Source of the DNA: Eutreptiella sp. 'Long Island Sound 2002'
Taxonomy: Eukaryota > Euglenozoa > Euglenophyceae > Eutreptiales > Eutreptiaceae
Assembly: GCA_964036045.1 (NCBI GenBank)
Contig: OZ038381.1
Location: forward strand, 129,339,708-129,403,707
Direction of reading: 5' to 3'
Length of the DNA stretch: 64,000 nt
Both the position numbers and the translations under genes were made by a program. The notes under the pieces were generated by a model. That model saw nothing but the letters and a program-made list of their open reading frames with translations. It made no database searches and had not been told where the DNA came from. How positions within the stretch are numbered: position 1 is the stretch's first letter; the number at the start of each line of letters is the position of its first letter. Below are positions 21,089 to 33,844 of this stretch, piece after piece.

Positions 21089-21614
21089 ACCTCAACAAGA
21101 AGGAAAACCCCAATTTCAGGCGAGGTCCTATGGCGGCCACATGTATGAAGACTTGTACGCACTTAAACACTCGTAACCCTTCAGGTGTCTCTACCGGTAC
21201 CCGTACGGTAGACAAGACACCCTTACAACCACCTGACAAGGACTTACGGCCTACGATCACCAACTGTACTGGATGGGTTGCGTCGATCAGTGCCGCGCTT
21301 GGGAAAGGTTCCTCTCCGGCTAAGACCTCAATTTGTGCCCCACTGTCAACTAAAGCTGGAACCATGATTTCAGGCCAGTTGAGGAAATCACTCAGCTGGA
21401 TGCCTGATGAAACTACGAGCTCAACCATTTTGTTGGTCTTCCTATTCTTGGGCTTTAGCGGGAACAGGAGGACTTCGGTTCCTGCCTTATCCAGTTGAAT
21501 CCGAGACACGTGGATATCCCGCGACTGATAATGTGACAGCACCCTATTAACATCCACAGTGCAAGCTGGCCATCGGCGGGGCTTGCCATTGGCCGATAAT
21601 CTGGGGCGTGGCAT
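21036..21614 (-). CDS. Retroviral-type aspartic protease, copy A
   Basis: Processes the Gag-Pol polyprotein. ATG at 21614 follows, in the same frame, a TAG that ends gag (21668-21666). The active-site motif is ALVDSGAQIEVL; the hydrophobic strand HPVQLVIVG follows and a flap/C-terminal region reaches LGFSFLLRYG. Retropepsins of this kind work as dimers. The frame ends at 21036 after overlapping the dUTPase frame, so protease and dUTPase are out of phase by one shift, either programmed or mutational. The second copy at 33295-33793 has ALVDTG and is truncated. Confidence 0.85.
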   Translation of the reverse strand: MPRPRLSANGKPRRWPACTVDVNRVLSHYQSRDIHVSRIQLDKAGTEVLLFPLKPKNRKTNKMVELVVSSGIQLSDFLNWPEIMVPALVDSGAQIEVLAGEEPFPSAALIDATHPVQLVIVGRKSLSGGCKGVLSTVRVPVETPEGLRVFKCVQVFIHVAAIGPRLKLGFSFLLRYGPVSSSAWMGCPIESG

Positions 21615-23517
21615 CGAGGCGCCTCTGTCGCGTTGAGCACGCGACTTTAGAAGCTTGCCATCCCCCTACAACGTTGTTGCGCAATCCTTGGCGTGGTGCC
21701 CCTTACCACCACATCAACGATAAATGTCATCTGGTTTTGCTGATGAGCGAGACCGTGACCGATCCTTGCAATTTGAACCTAGACGACGCTGCTCTTGAGA
21801 GTTTGAGCGTCTGTCCCAGGACCCTCGTCCTCGGTCTTTGGACCCTTGCCCGCGATCTTGGGAACGATGGCGGTTCCACGTATTATGATCGCAGTCCTTA
21901 GACCCCTTTCGGTCTCGAGATCCCCGTGACCACTCTTGTGAGCCGCCCTTGTTGGGACACTCAGATGCCCAGTGACCCTTTTGGCCAGGATGATTACATA
22001 TATCGTCTGATTTGGCTCTAGATTGCGATTTGGACTGGCTCCGTGGATCTGTTCGAGGAATAGTCTTTTTGTCATCCTTTGGATGGGGACAGTGACGTGC
22101 CCAGTGGCCCGGTTGACCACAATTGGCGCAATTGTTCCACCGTTGCTTGGACTTCTGGATTTCTTCGTTACGCCGCCGGCTGTAGGAAGATGTGTGGGAG
22201 GTATTACTGGTGACACTATCCCGGCGATTCCGAAAATCACGATGTGTCCCTGATTGAGAATGAGAGCGCTTGGACTTTCCTCCATGTCGGTTGCCATCGC
22301 GACTTTTACTGCGAGACCAGTCACCTGTCCCACCCCCTTTACTTCCAAAAGCCCGCACCTTTCGAGCTTCGGAGCCACTAGGATTAGTCATATACTCCTC
22401 CTGTTGCTCCTGCTACTCCCGAGCCTGGATGAGAGGCAGCATCATGAGAAACATTTTCAGGTAGTTGAACTCAACCCCCGCATACTCTGCCTGCAAAGAG
22501 TAAAGCTTGTTGTATGCTGCCATAACTTCCTTGTCTGCCGGCACATCTTTGGTGTGTTGTTTAAGAACAGCAAGCAACTGTGCAGTCGCGTGCCGCATTG
22601 TTACACCATCAGGGATGTCAGCCCCTTCTTCCATCCAGTCCGACATCCAGTCCGCCAAAATGCTAGAGGTCAAAACAACCTCAGGTAAGTGTAGTGCGTG
22701 CCAAGCGGCTTCCGAACGATGGATGTTTTACATCACTCTCCCGGTGATGCCGAACCAGAGATCCTTCAAAGACATGTCTTCGCGATCATATGCCTTCTCG
22801 ATCCTATCCCTTACACCCTCATTTTCTATGGCCGCGATTCAGATCTTTGCCTGCTGGCCTTGATCAAATCTGTTGGCATAATTACGCCTCCAGCGAAGCG
22901 TCCTATGGATCCAACGCTCCAAAGTGGCAGGCTCACCGTCCCAAACAGGCACTTTGGGCATTTTTCGAAGAGCCTTCTTTGTCCTCGGATCGAGCCACGA
23001 ATTCTTATGCTCCCGGAACATCCATTCATTGGATGCCGCCGTTGCATTCCGCGGGATGTCCGTGACTGACTTAAACTTCAATGGGGCCTTGGCCTCCTTG
23101 AAAGCCATTTCCACGGGAATACCCGTGGGCTGGATTTTAGCCCGTTTCTGTATGGTATCCTTTTTCAGCTGTGCAGCTGTGCGATATGCCTTTCCAGGAA
23201 TGAAGTAACCGTCTTGAAAATAGGGGGCAATCTGGAACCAGCGAATGTCGCCGTGTACCTCGAAAACTCCGGCCAGCGGTCCATACGGGCCACTGTTCCA
23301 CAATCCTGGCGGTTCCGGCAAGCCTTCAAGGGAATCATAACGCCTCTCGGTTCGATTGTAACTACCATACTGGACACTACGTAGGCTATCCCTACTGCTA
23401 CACCTATGCCGGTCGGTTGGCTGATCATACCAAGCCCTACCCCTAGTTTCAGACCTCTCAAACCGCTCTGACCTACGGTCTTCATACCAGGGACCATTTC
23501 TTTCACGTGCGGGTTGC
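21116..23517 (-). repeat. 2.4-kb direct repeat, left copy (gag-PR segment)
   Basis: Matches 33295-35694 in the same orientation, about 97% by eye. Homology begins at TCAGGCGAGG and ends at CGTGCGGGTTGC. It lies immediately left of the 9.8-kb satellite/LINE block, with the other copy immediately right: the topology of a target-site duplication, but far too long for ordinary retrotransposition. Confidence 0.9.
21666..23517 (-). pseudogene. gag, copy A (5'-truncated, broken)
   Basis: Capsid and nucleocapsid part of Gag. Includes RFERSETRGRAWYD, a capsid-like VPVWDGEPATLERWIHR region, and the C-terminal RNA-binding region with CCHC knuckles: CANCGQPGHWARHC is intact, the second has lost a Cys (CNHPGQKGHWASEC), and the third is split by a TGA (DIYR, stop, CGGKGHHAKDC). 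In-frame stops: TGA at 22841-22839 and TAA at 22730-22728 (both also in copy B), a TAG near 22417, and the terminal TAG at 21668-21666 before protease. The N-terminal coiled coil is missing because the copy begins at the junction with the 127-bp repeat. An Arg/Ser-rich stretch precedes the knuckles. Confidence 0.85.
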
Positions 23518-23875
23518 GGGGCGGAATGAAGCACAACATTAGCCCCCGGACTGGATCGTCCGGGGGTGAACCCGGTGCCACGGACTGGAGCGCCCGAGGC
23601 AGCGGAGAGAATATGACAAAAAGACCCCCCGGATTGGAGCAACCGGGGCGGAATGAAGCACGGTGCTAGCCCCCGGACTGGATCGTCCGGGGGTGAACCC
23701 GGTGCCACGGACTGGAGCGTCCGAGGCAGCAGAGAGAATATGACAAAAAGACCCCCCGGATTGGAGCAACCGGGGAGGAATGAAGCACGGCGCAAGCCCC
23801 CGGACTGGATCGTCCGGGGGTGAACCCGGTGCCACGGACTGGAGCGTCCGGGGCAGCGGAGAGAATACGAAAAAA
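23518..23875. repeat. 127-bp tandem repeat of hairpin-forming subunits
   Basis: About 2.8 units (landmark AGCCCCCGGACTGG at 23541, 23668, 23795). Each unit carries three related palindromes: GGACTGGATCGTCC, GGACTGGAGCGTCC and GGATTGGAGCAACC, most flanked by extra complementary C and G runs. Open in several frames on the minus strand, but not a gene. Confidence 0.88.
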
Positions 23876-23960
23876 ATGACGGCGGCGGAAAGGAGAGGCA
23901 AGAGCAAGGAGAGGTGGGGAGGGAGGACAAGGAGGACAAGAGCCAGGGGGAAGAGGAGAA

Positions 23961-26900
23961 GTCACCCATTCACCCACTCACCCACTCACCCACTCACCCA
24001 CTCACCCACTCACCCACTCACCCACTCACTCACTCACCCACTCACCCACTCACCCACTCACCCACTCACCCACTCACCCACTCACCCACTCACCCACTCA
24101 CCCATTCACCCACACACCAACTCACCCACTCACCCACTCACCCACTCACCCACTCACCCACTCACCCACACACCCACTCACCCACTCACCCACTCACCCA
24201 TTCACCCACTCACCCCCACACCCACTCACCGACACACCCACTGACCCACTCACCCACTCACCCACTCACCCACTCACCCACTCACCCACTCACCCGCTCA
24301 CCCATTCACCCACTCACCCACTCAACCACTCACCCATTCACCCACTCACCCACTCACCCACTCACCCACTCACCCACTCACCCACTCACCCACTCACCCA
24401 CTCACCCACTCACCCACTCACCCATTCACCCACTAACCCACTCACCCACTCGCCCACTCGCCCACTCGCCCACTCATCCACTCACCCACTCACCCACTCA
24501 CCCACTCACCCACTCACCCACTCACCCACTCACCCACTCATCCACTCACCCACTCACCCACTCACCCACTCACCCATTCATCCACTCACCCACTGACCCA
24601 CTCACCCACTCACCCACTCACCCACTCACCCACTCACCCACTCACCCACTCACCCACTCACCCACTCACCCACTCACCCACTCACCCACTCATCCACTCA
24701 CCCACTCACCCAATCACCCACTCACCCACTCACCCAATCACCCACTCACCCACTCACCCACTCACCCACTCACCCACTCACCCACTCACCCACTCACCCA
24801 CTCACCCACTCACCCACTCACCCACTCACCCATTCACCCACTCATGCACTGACCCACTCACCCACTCACCCACTCACCCACTCACCCACTCACCCACTCA
24901 CCCACTCACCCACTCACCCACTCACCCACTCACCCACTCACCCACTCATCCACTCACCCACTCACCCACTCACCCACTCACCCACTCACCCAATCACCCA
25001 CTCACCCAATCACCCAATCACCCACTCACCCACTCACCCACTCACCCGCTCACCCGCTCACACACTCACCCACGCACCCACTCACCCGCTCACCCACTCA
25101 CCCACTCACCCACTCACCCACTAACCCACTCACCCACTCACCCACTCACCAACTCCTGCACTCACCCACTCACCCACTCACCCACTCACCCACTCATCCA
25201 CTCACCCACTCACCCACTCACCCACTCACCCACTCACCCGCTCACCCACTCACCCACTCACCCACTCACCCAGTCACCCACTCACCCACTCACCCACTCA
25301 CCCACTCACCCACTCACCGACTCACCCACTCACCCACTCACCCACTCACCCACTCACCCACTCACCCACTCACCCACTCATCCACTCACCCACTCACCGA
25401 CTCACCCACTCACCCACTCACCCACTCACCCACTCACCCACTCACCCACTCAGCCACTCATGCACTCACCCACTCACCCACTCACCCACTCACCCACTCA
25501 CCCACTCACCCACTCACCCACTCACCCACTCACCCACTCACCCGCTCACCCACTCACCCACTCACCCACTCACCCACTCACCAACTCACCCACTCACCCA
25601 CTCACCCACTCACCCACTCACCCACCCACCCACTCACCCACTCACCCACTCATTCACTCACCCACTCACCTACTCACCCACTCACCACCAACTCACCCAC
25701 TCACCCACTCACCCACTCACCAACTCACCCACTCACCCACTCACCCACTCACCCACTCACCCACTCACCCACTCACCCACTCACCCACTCACCCACTCAC
25801 CCACTCACCCACTCACCCACTCACCCACTCACCCACTCAACCGCTCACCCACTCAGCCCCTCACCCACTCACCCACTCACTCACTGACCCACTCACCCAC
25901 TCACCCACTCACTCACCCACCCACTCACCCACTCAGCCACTCACCCACTCACCCACTCACCCACTGACCCACTCACCCACTCACCCACTCACTCACTCAC
26001 CCACTCACCCACTCACCCACTCACCCACTCACCCACTCGCCCACTCGCCCACTCACCCACTCACCCACTCACCCACTCACCCACTCACCCACTCACCTAC
26101 TCACCCACTCACCCACTCACCCACTCACCCACTCACCCACTCACCCACTCACCCACTCACCTACTCACCCACTCACCCACTCACCCACTCACCCGCTCAC
26201 CCACTCACCCACTCACCCACTCACCCACTCAGCCACTCACCCACTCACCCACTCACCCACTCATCCACTCACCCACTCACCCACTGACCCACACACCCAC
26301 TCACCCACTCAAACACTCACCCACTCACCCACTCGCCCACTCACCCACTTACCCACTCACCCACTCACCCACTCACCCACTCACCCACTCACCCACTCAC
26401 CCACTCACCCACTCACCCACTCACCCACTGACCCACTCACCCACTCACCCACTCACCCACTCACCCACTCACCCACGCACCCACTCACCCACTCACCCAC
26501 TCACCCAGTCACCCACTCATCCACTCACCCACTCACCCAGTCACCCACTCACCCACTCACCCACTCACCCACACACCCACTCACCAACTCACCCACTCAC
26601 CCACTCACCCACTCACCCACTCGCCCACTCGCCCACTCACCCACTCACCCACTCACCCACTCACCCACTCACCCACTCAACCGCTCACCCACTCACCCAC
26701 TCACCCAACTCACCCACTCAGCCACTCACCCACTCACCCACTCACCCACTCACCCACTCACCCACTCACCCACTCACCAACTCTCCCACTCACCCACTCA
26801 CCCACTCACCCACTCACCCACTCACCCACTCACCCACTCACCCACTCACCCACCCACCCACTCACCCACTCACCCACTCACCCACTCACCCACTCACCCA

Positions 26901-29900
26901 CTCACCCACTCACCCACTCACCCGCTCACCCACTCACCCACTCACCCACTCACCCACTCACCCACTCACCCAGTCACCCACTCACCCACTCACCCACTCA
27001 CCCACTCACCCACTCACCCAATCACCCAGTCACCCACTCACCCACTCACCCACACACCCACTCACCAACTCACCCACTCACCCACTCACCCACTCACCCA
27101 CTCGCCCACTCGCCCACTCACCCACTCACCCACTCATCCACTCACCCACTCACCCACTCACCCACTCACCCACTCACCCACTCACCCACTCACCCACTCA
27201 CCCACTCACCCACTCACCCACTCACCCACTCACCAACTCACCCACTCACCCACTCGGCCACTCACCCACTCACCCACTCACCCACTCACCCACTCACCCA
27301 CCCACCCACTCACCCACTCACCCACTCACCCACTCACCCACACCCCCACTCACCCACTCACACACTCACCCACTCACCCACTCACCCACTCACCCACTCA
27401 CCCACTCACCCACTCGCCCAGTTGCCCACTCACCCACTCACCCACTCACCCACTCACCCACTCACCCACTCACCCACTCAACCACTCACCCACTCACCCA
27501 CTCACCCACTCACCCACTCACCCACTCACCCACTCACCCACTCACCCACTCACCCACTCATGCACTCACCCACTCACCCACTCACCCACTCACCCACTCA
27601 CCCACTCACCCACTCACCCGATCACCCACACACCCACTCACCAACTCACCAACTCACCCACTCACCAACACACCCACTCACCCACTCACCCACTCACCCA
27701 GTCACCCACTCACCCACTCACCCACTCACCCACTCACCCACTCACCCACTCACCCACTCACCCACTCACCCACTCACCCACTCACCCACTCACCCACTCA
27801 CCCACTCACCCACTCACCCACTCACCCACTCACCCACTCACACACTCACCCACTCACTCACTCACCCACTCACCCACTCACCCACTCACCCACTCACCCA
27901 CTCACCCACTCACCCACTCACCCACTCACCAACTCACCCACTCACCGACTCACCCACTCACCCACTCACCCACTCACCAACTCACCCACTCACCACCCAC
28001 TCACCCACTCACCCACTCACCCAATCACCAACTCACCCACTCACCCACTCACCCACTCACCCACTCACCCACTCACCCACTCACCCACTCACCCACTCAC
28101 CCACTCACCCACTCACCCACTCACCCACTCACCCACTCACCCACTCACCCACTCACCCACTCACCCACTCACCCACTCACCCACTCACCCACTCACCCAC
28201 TCACCCACTCACCCACTCACCCACTCACCGACTCACCCACTCACCCACTCACCCACTCACCCACTCACCCACTCAACCCCTCACCCACTCACCCACTAAC
28301 CCACTGACCCACTCACCCACTCACCCACTCACCAATTCACCCACTCACACACTCAGCCACTCACCCATTCACCCACTCACCCACTCACCCACTCACCCAC
28401 TCACCCACTCACCCACTCACCCACTCACCCACTCACCCACTCGCCCACTCGCCCACTCACCCACTCACCCACTCACCCACTCACCCACTCACCCACTCAC
28501 CCACTCATTCACTCACCCACTTACCCACTCACCCACTCACCCACTCACCCACTCACCCACTCACGCACTCACCCACTCACCCACTCACCCACTCACCCAC
28601 TCACCCACTCACCCACTCACCCACTCACCCACTCACCCACTCACCCACTCACCCACTCACCCACTCACCCACTCACCCACACACCCACTCACCCACTCAC
28701 AGACTCACCCACTCACCCACTCACCCACTCACCCACTCACCTACTCACCCACTCGCCCATTCGCCCACTCACCCGCTCACCCACTCACCCAATCACCCAC
28801 TCACCCACTCACCCACTCACCCACTCACCCACTCACCCACTCACCCACTCACCCACTCACCTACTCACCCACTCACCCACTCACCCACTCACCCATTCGC
28901 CCACTCACCCGCTCACCCACTCGCCCACTCGCCCACTCACCCACTCACCCACTCACCCACTCACCCACTCACCCACTCACCCACTCACCCACTCACCCAC
29001 TCACCCACTCACCCACTCACCCACTCACCCACTCACCCACTCACCCACTCACCCACTCACCCACTCACCCACTCACCCACTCACCCACTCACCCACTCAC
29101 CCACTCACCCACTCACCCACTCACCCACTCACCCACTCACCCACTCACCCACTCACCCACACACCCACTCACCCACTCACAGACTCACCCACTCACCCAC
29201 TCACCCACTCACCCACTCACCCACTCGCCCATTCGCCCACTCACCCGCTCACCCACTCACCCAATCACCCACTCACCCACTCACCCACTCACCCACTCAC
29301 CCACTCACCCACTCACCCACTCACCCACTCACCCACTCACCCACTCACCCACTCACCCACTCACCCACTCACCCACTCACCCACTCACCCACACACCCAC
29401 TCAGCCACTCACAGACTCACCCACTCACCCACTCACCCACTCACCCACTCACCCACTCACCCACTCACCCACTCGCCCATTCGCCCACTCACCCGCTCAC
29501 CCACTCACCAAATCACCCACTCACCCACTCACCCACTCACCCACTGGCCCACTCACCCACTCACCCACTCACCCACTCACCCACTCACCCACTCACCCAC
29601 TCACCCACTCACCCACTCAGCCACTCACCCACTCACCCACTCACCCACTCACCCACTCACCCACTCACCCACTGACCCACTCACCCAGAAACACCCACTC
29701 ACCAACTCACCCACTCACCCACTCACCCACACACCCACTCACCCACTCACCCACTCACCCACCCACCCACTCACCCACTCACCCACTCACCCACTCACCC
29801 ACTCACCCACTCACCCACTCACCCACTCACCCACTCACCCACTCACCCGCTCACTCACTCATCCACTCACCCACTCACCCAGTCACCCACTCACCCACTC

Positions 29901-31080
29901 ACCCACTCACCCACACACCCACTCACCCACTCACCCACTCACCCACTCACCCACTCACCCACTCACCCACTCACCCACTCACCCACTCACCCACTCACCC
30001 ACTCACCCATTCACCCACTCACCCACTCACCCACTCACCCACTCACCCACTCACCCACTCACCCACTCACCCACCCACCCACTCACCCACTCACACACTC
30101 ACCCACTCACCCACTCACCCACTCACCCACTCACCCACTCACCCACTCATTCACTCACCCACTTACCCACTCACCCACTCGGGCACTCACCCACTCACCC
30201 ACTCACGCACTCACCCACTCACCCACTCACCCATTCACCCACTCACCCACTCACCCACTCACCCACTCACCCACTCACCCACTCACCCACTCACCCACTC
30301 ACCCACTCACCCACTCACCCACTCACCCACTCACCCACTCACCCACTCATCCACTCACCCACTCACCCACTCACCCACTCACCCACTCACCCACTCACCC
30401 ACTCACCCACTCACCCACTCACCCACTCACCCACTCACCCACTCACCCACTCACCCACTCACCCACTCACCCACTCACCCACTCACCCACTCACCAACTC
30501 ACCCACTCACCCACTCACCCACTCACCCACTCACCCACTCATCCACTCACCCACTCACCCACTCACCCACTCACCCACTCAGCCACTCACCCATTCCCCC
30601 ACTCACCCACTCACCCACTCACCCACTCACCCACTCACCCACTCACCCACTCACCAACTCACCCACTCACCCACTCACCCACTCACCCACTCACCCACTC
30701 ACCCACTCAGCCACTCACCCACTCACCCGGTTCACCCACTCACCCACTCACCCACTCACCCACTCACCCAATCACACACTCACCCACTCACCCACTCACC
30801 CACTCACCCACTCACCCACTCACCCACTCACCCACTCACCCACTCACACACTCACCCACACACCCACACTCCCACACACCCACTCACCCACTCACCCACT
30901 CACCCACCCACCCACTCACCCACTCACCCACTCACCCACACACCCACACACCCACACACCCACTCAGCCACTCACCCACTCACCCACTCACCCACTCACC
31001 CACTCACCCACTCACCCACTCACCCACTCACCCAGTCACCCACTCACCCACTCACCCACTCACCCACTCACCCACTCACC
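23961..31080. repeat. (CACCCACT)n satellite, about 7.1 kb
   Basis: Roughly 890 copies of an octamer with scattered single-base variants (for example CGCCCACT, CATCCACT, CACCAACT) and rare indels. All plus-strand frames encode the same octapeptide HPLTHSPT in different phase, because the unit length is not a multiple of three, so open frames of up to 1261 codons (27422-31207) are expected by construction and carry no evidence of coding. The minus strand has a GGG run in almost every unit, favourable for G-quadruplexes. A purine-rich joint (23876-23960) links it to the 127-bp repeat. Confidence 0.97.
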
Positions 31081-31630
31081 CACTCCACCACTCCACCACT
31101 CCACCACTCCACCACTCCACCACTCCACCACTCCACCACTCCACCACTCCACCACTCCACCACACCACCACTCCACCACACCACCACTCCACCACTCCAC
31201 CACTTAACCACTCGGCCACTCCACCCCTGCACCACTCCACCACTCAACCACTCCACCACACCACCACTCCACCACTCCACCACTCCACCACTCCACCACT
31301 CCACCACTCCCCCACTCCACCACTCCACCACTCCACCACTCCACCACTCCACCACACCACCACACCACCACTCCACCACTCCAAGACTCCACCACTCCAC
31401 CACTCCACCACTCCACCACTCCACCACTCCACCACTCCACCACTCCACCACTCCACCACTCCACCACTCCACCACACCCCCACTCCACCACTCCACCACT
31501 CCGCCACACCGCCACTCCGCCACTCCACCACTCCACCACTCCACCACTCCACCACTCCACCACTCCACCACTCCACCGCTCCACCGCTCCACCACTCCAC
31601 CACTCCACCACTCCACCACTCCACCACTCC
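31081..31630. repeat. (CTCCACCA)n satellite, about 0.55 kb
   Basis: The octamer changes abruptly at about 31081 from CTCACCCA to CTCCACCA, same length, two bases different. The minus strand reads WWSGGVVE in every frame; long open frames there are artefacts. Confidence 0.95.
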
Positions 31631-31804
31631 GGAGAGGCCGAAAGAGCGGACTAACACGGACGAAGACTCGAATGCAAACGCCAGGGGCGCCACGAAGACG
31701 AGAAGGCGGCGGCAGGAAAAAGCAGGAGGGCAGACACGGAGAGCATGCACTAGTACAAGAGAGGATGAGGGAGGGTGATAGAAAGCATGCGAGGAGCACA
31801 CAGC
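31631..31804. other. Joint between satellite and 65-bp repeat
   Basis: About 170 bases of purine-rich unique sequence; no gene or signal recognised. Confidence 0.5.
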
Positions 31805-32190
31805 GAGCACGCGCACTGGTGAACAGGAGCCAGGAGGCCCAAGACGCCGCACATACAACACCGCACACAAAGCGTGCACGGAGGTGAACAGGAGCCAAGG
31901 GGCCCAGTACACCGTACACACGACACAGCGCACCGAGGCAGGCACACCGGTGAACAGGAGCCAAGCGGCCCAGGACGCCGCGCACGCAACAACACACAGC
32001 GAGCGTGCACACCGGTGAGCAGGAGCGGGGAGACCGAGGAAACCGTGCACGCAACACCACACACAGGGCGTGCACAGCGGTGAACAGGAGCCAGGAGGCC
32101 CAGGACGCAGTACACGCAACACCACACACGGAGCGAGCACACCGGTGAACAGGAGCCAGGGGGCCCAGGACACCGAACACGCAACAGACC
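31805..32190. repeat. 65-bp tandem repeat, six units
   Basis: Landmark GAACAGGAGCC (or variant) at 31821, 31886, 31952, 32017, 32082 and 32147, period 65-66. Forms the outer part of the truncated LINE tail; I see no counterpart at the same place in LINE-1. Confidence 0.88.
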
Positions 32191-33285
32191 GGGGCCGCGG
32201 CACTGGGGAAGGGAGCGGGAAGGGAGCGACCCGTGCTAGGCGCACGAAACGGTCCCTGGATGGATGAAGATCCAGAGGGCCCGCGCCACAGGGTTGCTGG
32301 CGGCCCGGTGGGGAATAAACACGGGATGAGGGATGGGATGGGGCCGCAAGACAGCCCAGGGGACTAGGCCGGGAAGGGAGCGACCCGAGCTAAGCGCACG
32401 AAGCGGTCCCCGGAAGGAAGAGGCCCCAGTGGGCCAGCGCCACAGGGTAGCAGGCAACCCGCCGGGGTATAAACACGGGATGAAGGGACAAGGGGACGGG
32501 GCGGGGAAGGGCGTGTGGCTAGGGCCGCACAACGGCCTGACGGGGTAGGGAGTCCAAGGAACGCTGGGAACGGGCCGGTGCCGGGATGAGGCAAAGGGGA
32601 ATGGGACATGGGAAGGGCAGGGGGGCCGGAAGCGCCAAGCAACAGCCCCATGGGATTGGGAAGCCGGTCGCCATGGAGTGGTGAACCATGGGCCAACCAT
32701 GGGGAGCCTGGCCACGGGAAGTCGGGAAAATGCCCTGAACTCAAGAACGGCCGTGAGGTGTCCGCAGGGGTGAGGGTTGACCTTGAGATCCCCGGGTCAA
32801 TGGCCTGAGTACACGTAAGTTCACGCGTGAGCAGGACCAGGGGGAACGTGGAAAGGGTCGCCCCCTGGCCTCCAGCCGTGGATGGACGACAACCAAGTGC
32901 ATCCGGGAGCCGAGTGGGTACTCCAGCCCGTGAGAGATGGGGAGTGGTGGAATGTGGTTGACAGAGAGAAATGCTCCGCTGTCGGCGAGTGCTATGCACA
33001 GGAAACCCGCCTGCAGGCGCCCAATAGGCTGTGCTAGGGGGGGAAGGCCGGGGGATCCTTCGAAGGGTGACCAGAAGGAGCTGAAACCGTGAGGGCAGCG
33101 ACTGAAGGGAGCCTACCACCGGCCATGCCCCAAGGGAACCTGGTTGAAGTTCTCGGCCGTGAGGTGAGACAGGGGTCGCCAGGGGAACTGATGGTGGAGA
33201 GCACTCCTTCCCGCCAGAGGCGGCCACCATGTAAAACAAACAAGGAGATGTCAGATGAGGCTGCGGACGCGGCCGCCCTTACTTA
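32191..33285 (-). mobile_element. 5'-truncated copy of the LINE-1 3' region
   Basis: Colinear with about 7946-9052 at roughly 93% by eye, with part of the 182-bp repeat deleted. Homology stops at CGGCCGCCCTTAC (9052 and 33284), inside the C-terminal end of the RT frame. At the break a short (TTAC)n run (33282-33295) joins it to the gag-PR repeat. 5' truncation is typical of target-primed reverse transcription. No poly(A) is seen; on its 3' side lie the 65-bp repeat and the octamer satellites. Confidence 0.8.
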
Positions 33286-33294
33286 CTTACTTAC

Positions 33295-33793
33295 TCAGGC
33301 GAGGTCCTATGGCGGCCACATGTATGAAGACTTGTACGCACTTAAACACTCGTAACCCTTCAGGTGTCTCTACCGGTACCCGTACGGTAGACAAGACACC
33401 CTTACAACCACCTGACAAGGACTTACGGCCTACAGTCACCAACTGTACTGGATGGGTTGCGTCGATCAGTGCCGCGCTTGGGAAAAGTTCTCCTCCGGCT
33501 AAGACCTCAATTTGTGCCCCAGTGTCAACCAAAGCTGGAACCATGATTTCAGGCCAGTTGAGGAAATCACTCAGCTGGATGCCTGGTGAAACTACGAGCT
33601 GAACCATTTTGTTGGTCTTTCTATTCTTGGGCTTTAGCGGTAACAGGAGGACTTCGGTTCCTGCCTTATCCAGTTGAATTGGAGACACGTGGATATCAGG
33701 CGACTGATAATGTGACAGCACCCTATTAACATCCACAGTGCGAGCTGGCCATCTGCGGGGCTTGCCATTGGCCGATAATCTGGGGTGTGGCAT
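33295..33793 (-). pseudogene. Aspartic protease, copy B (3'-truncated)
   Basis: Same protein as copy A with ALVDTGAQIEVL, the commoner retroviral Asp-Thr-Gly active site. The frame is cut at 33295 where the LINE tail begins, after the segment VFIHVAAIGPR; downstream pol genes are found only behind copy A. Confidence 0.85.
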
Positions 33794-33844
33794 CGAGGCG
33801 CCTCTGTCGCGTGGAGCATGCGACTTTAGAAGCTTGCCATCCCC

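Noticed and set aside
27422-31207. 1261-codon plus-strand open frame (HPLTHSPT repeats), with similar ones at 23914-24852 and 25460-26287
   Set aside because: Follows automatically from an octamer satellite without stops on the plus strand; no non-repetitive sequence, start context or domain.
31068-32245. Minus-strand frames of about 330-370 codons reading WWSGGVVE
   Set aside because: Product of the (CTCCACCA)n satellite plus the 65-bp repeat; all frames open by composition.
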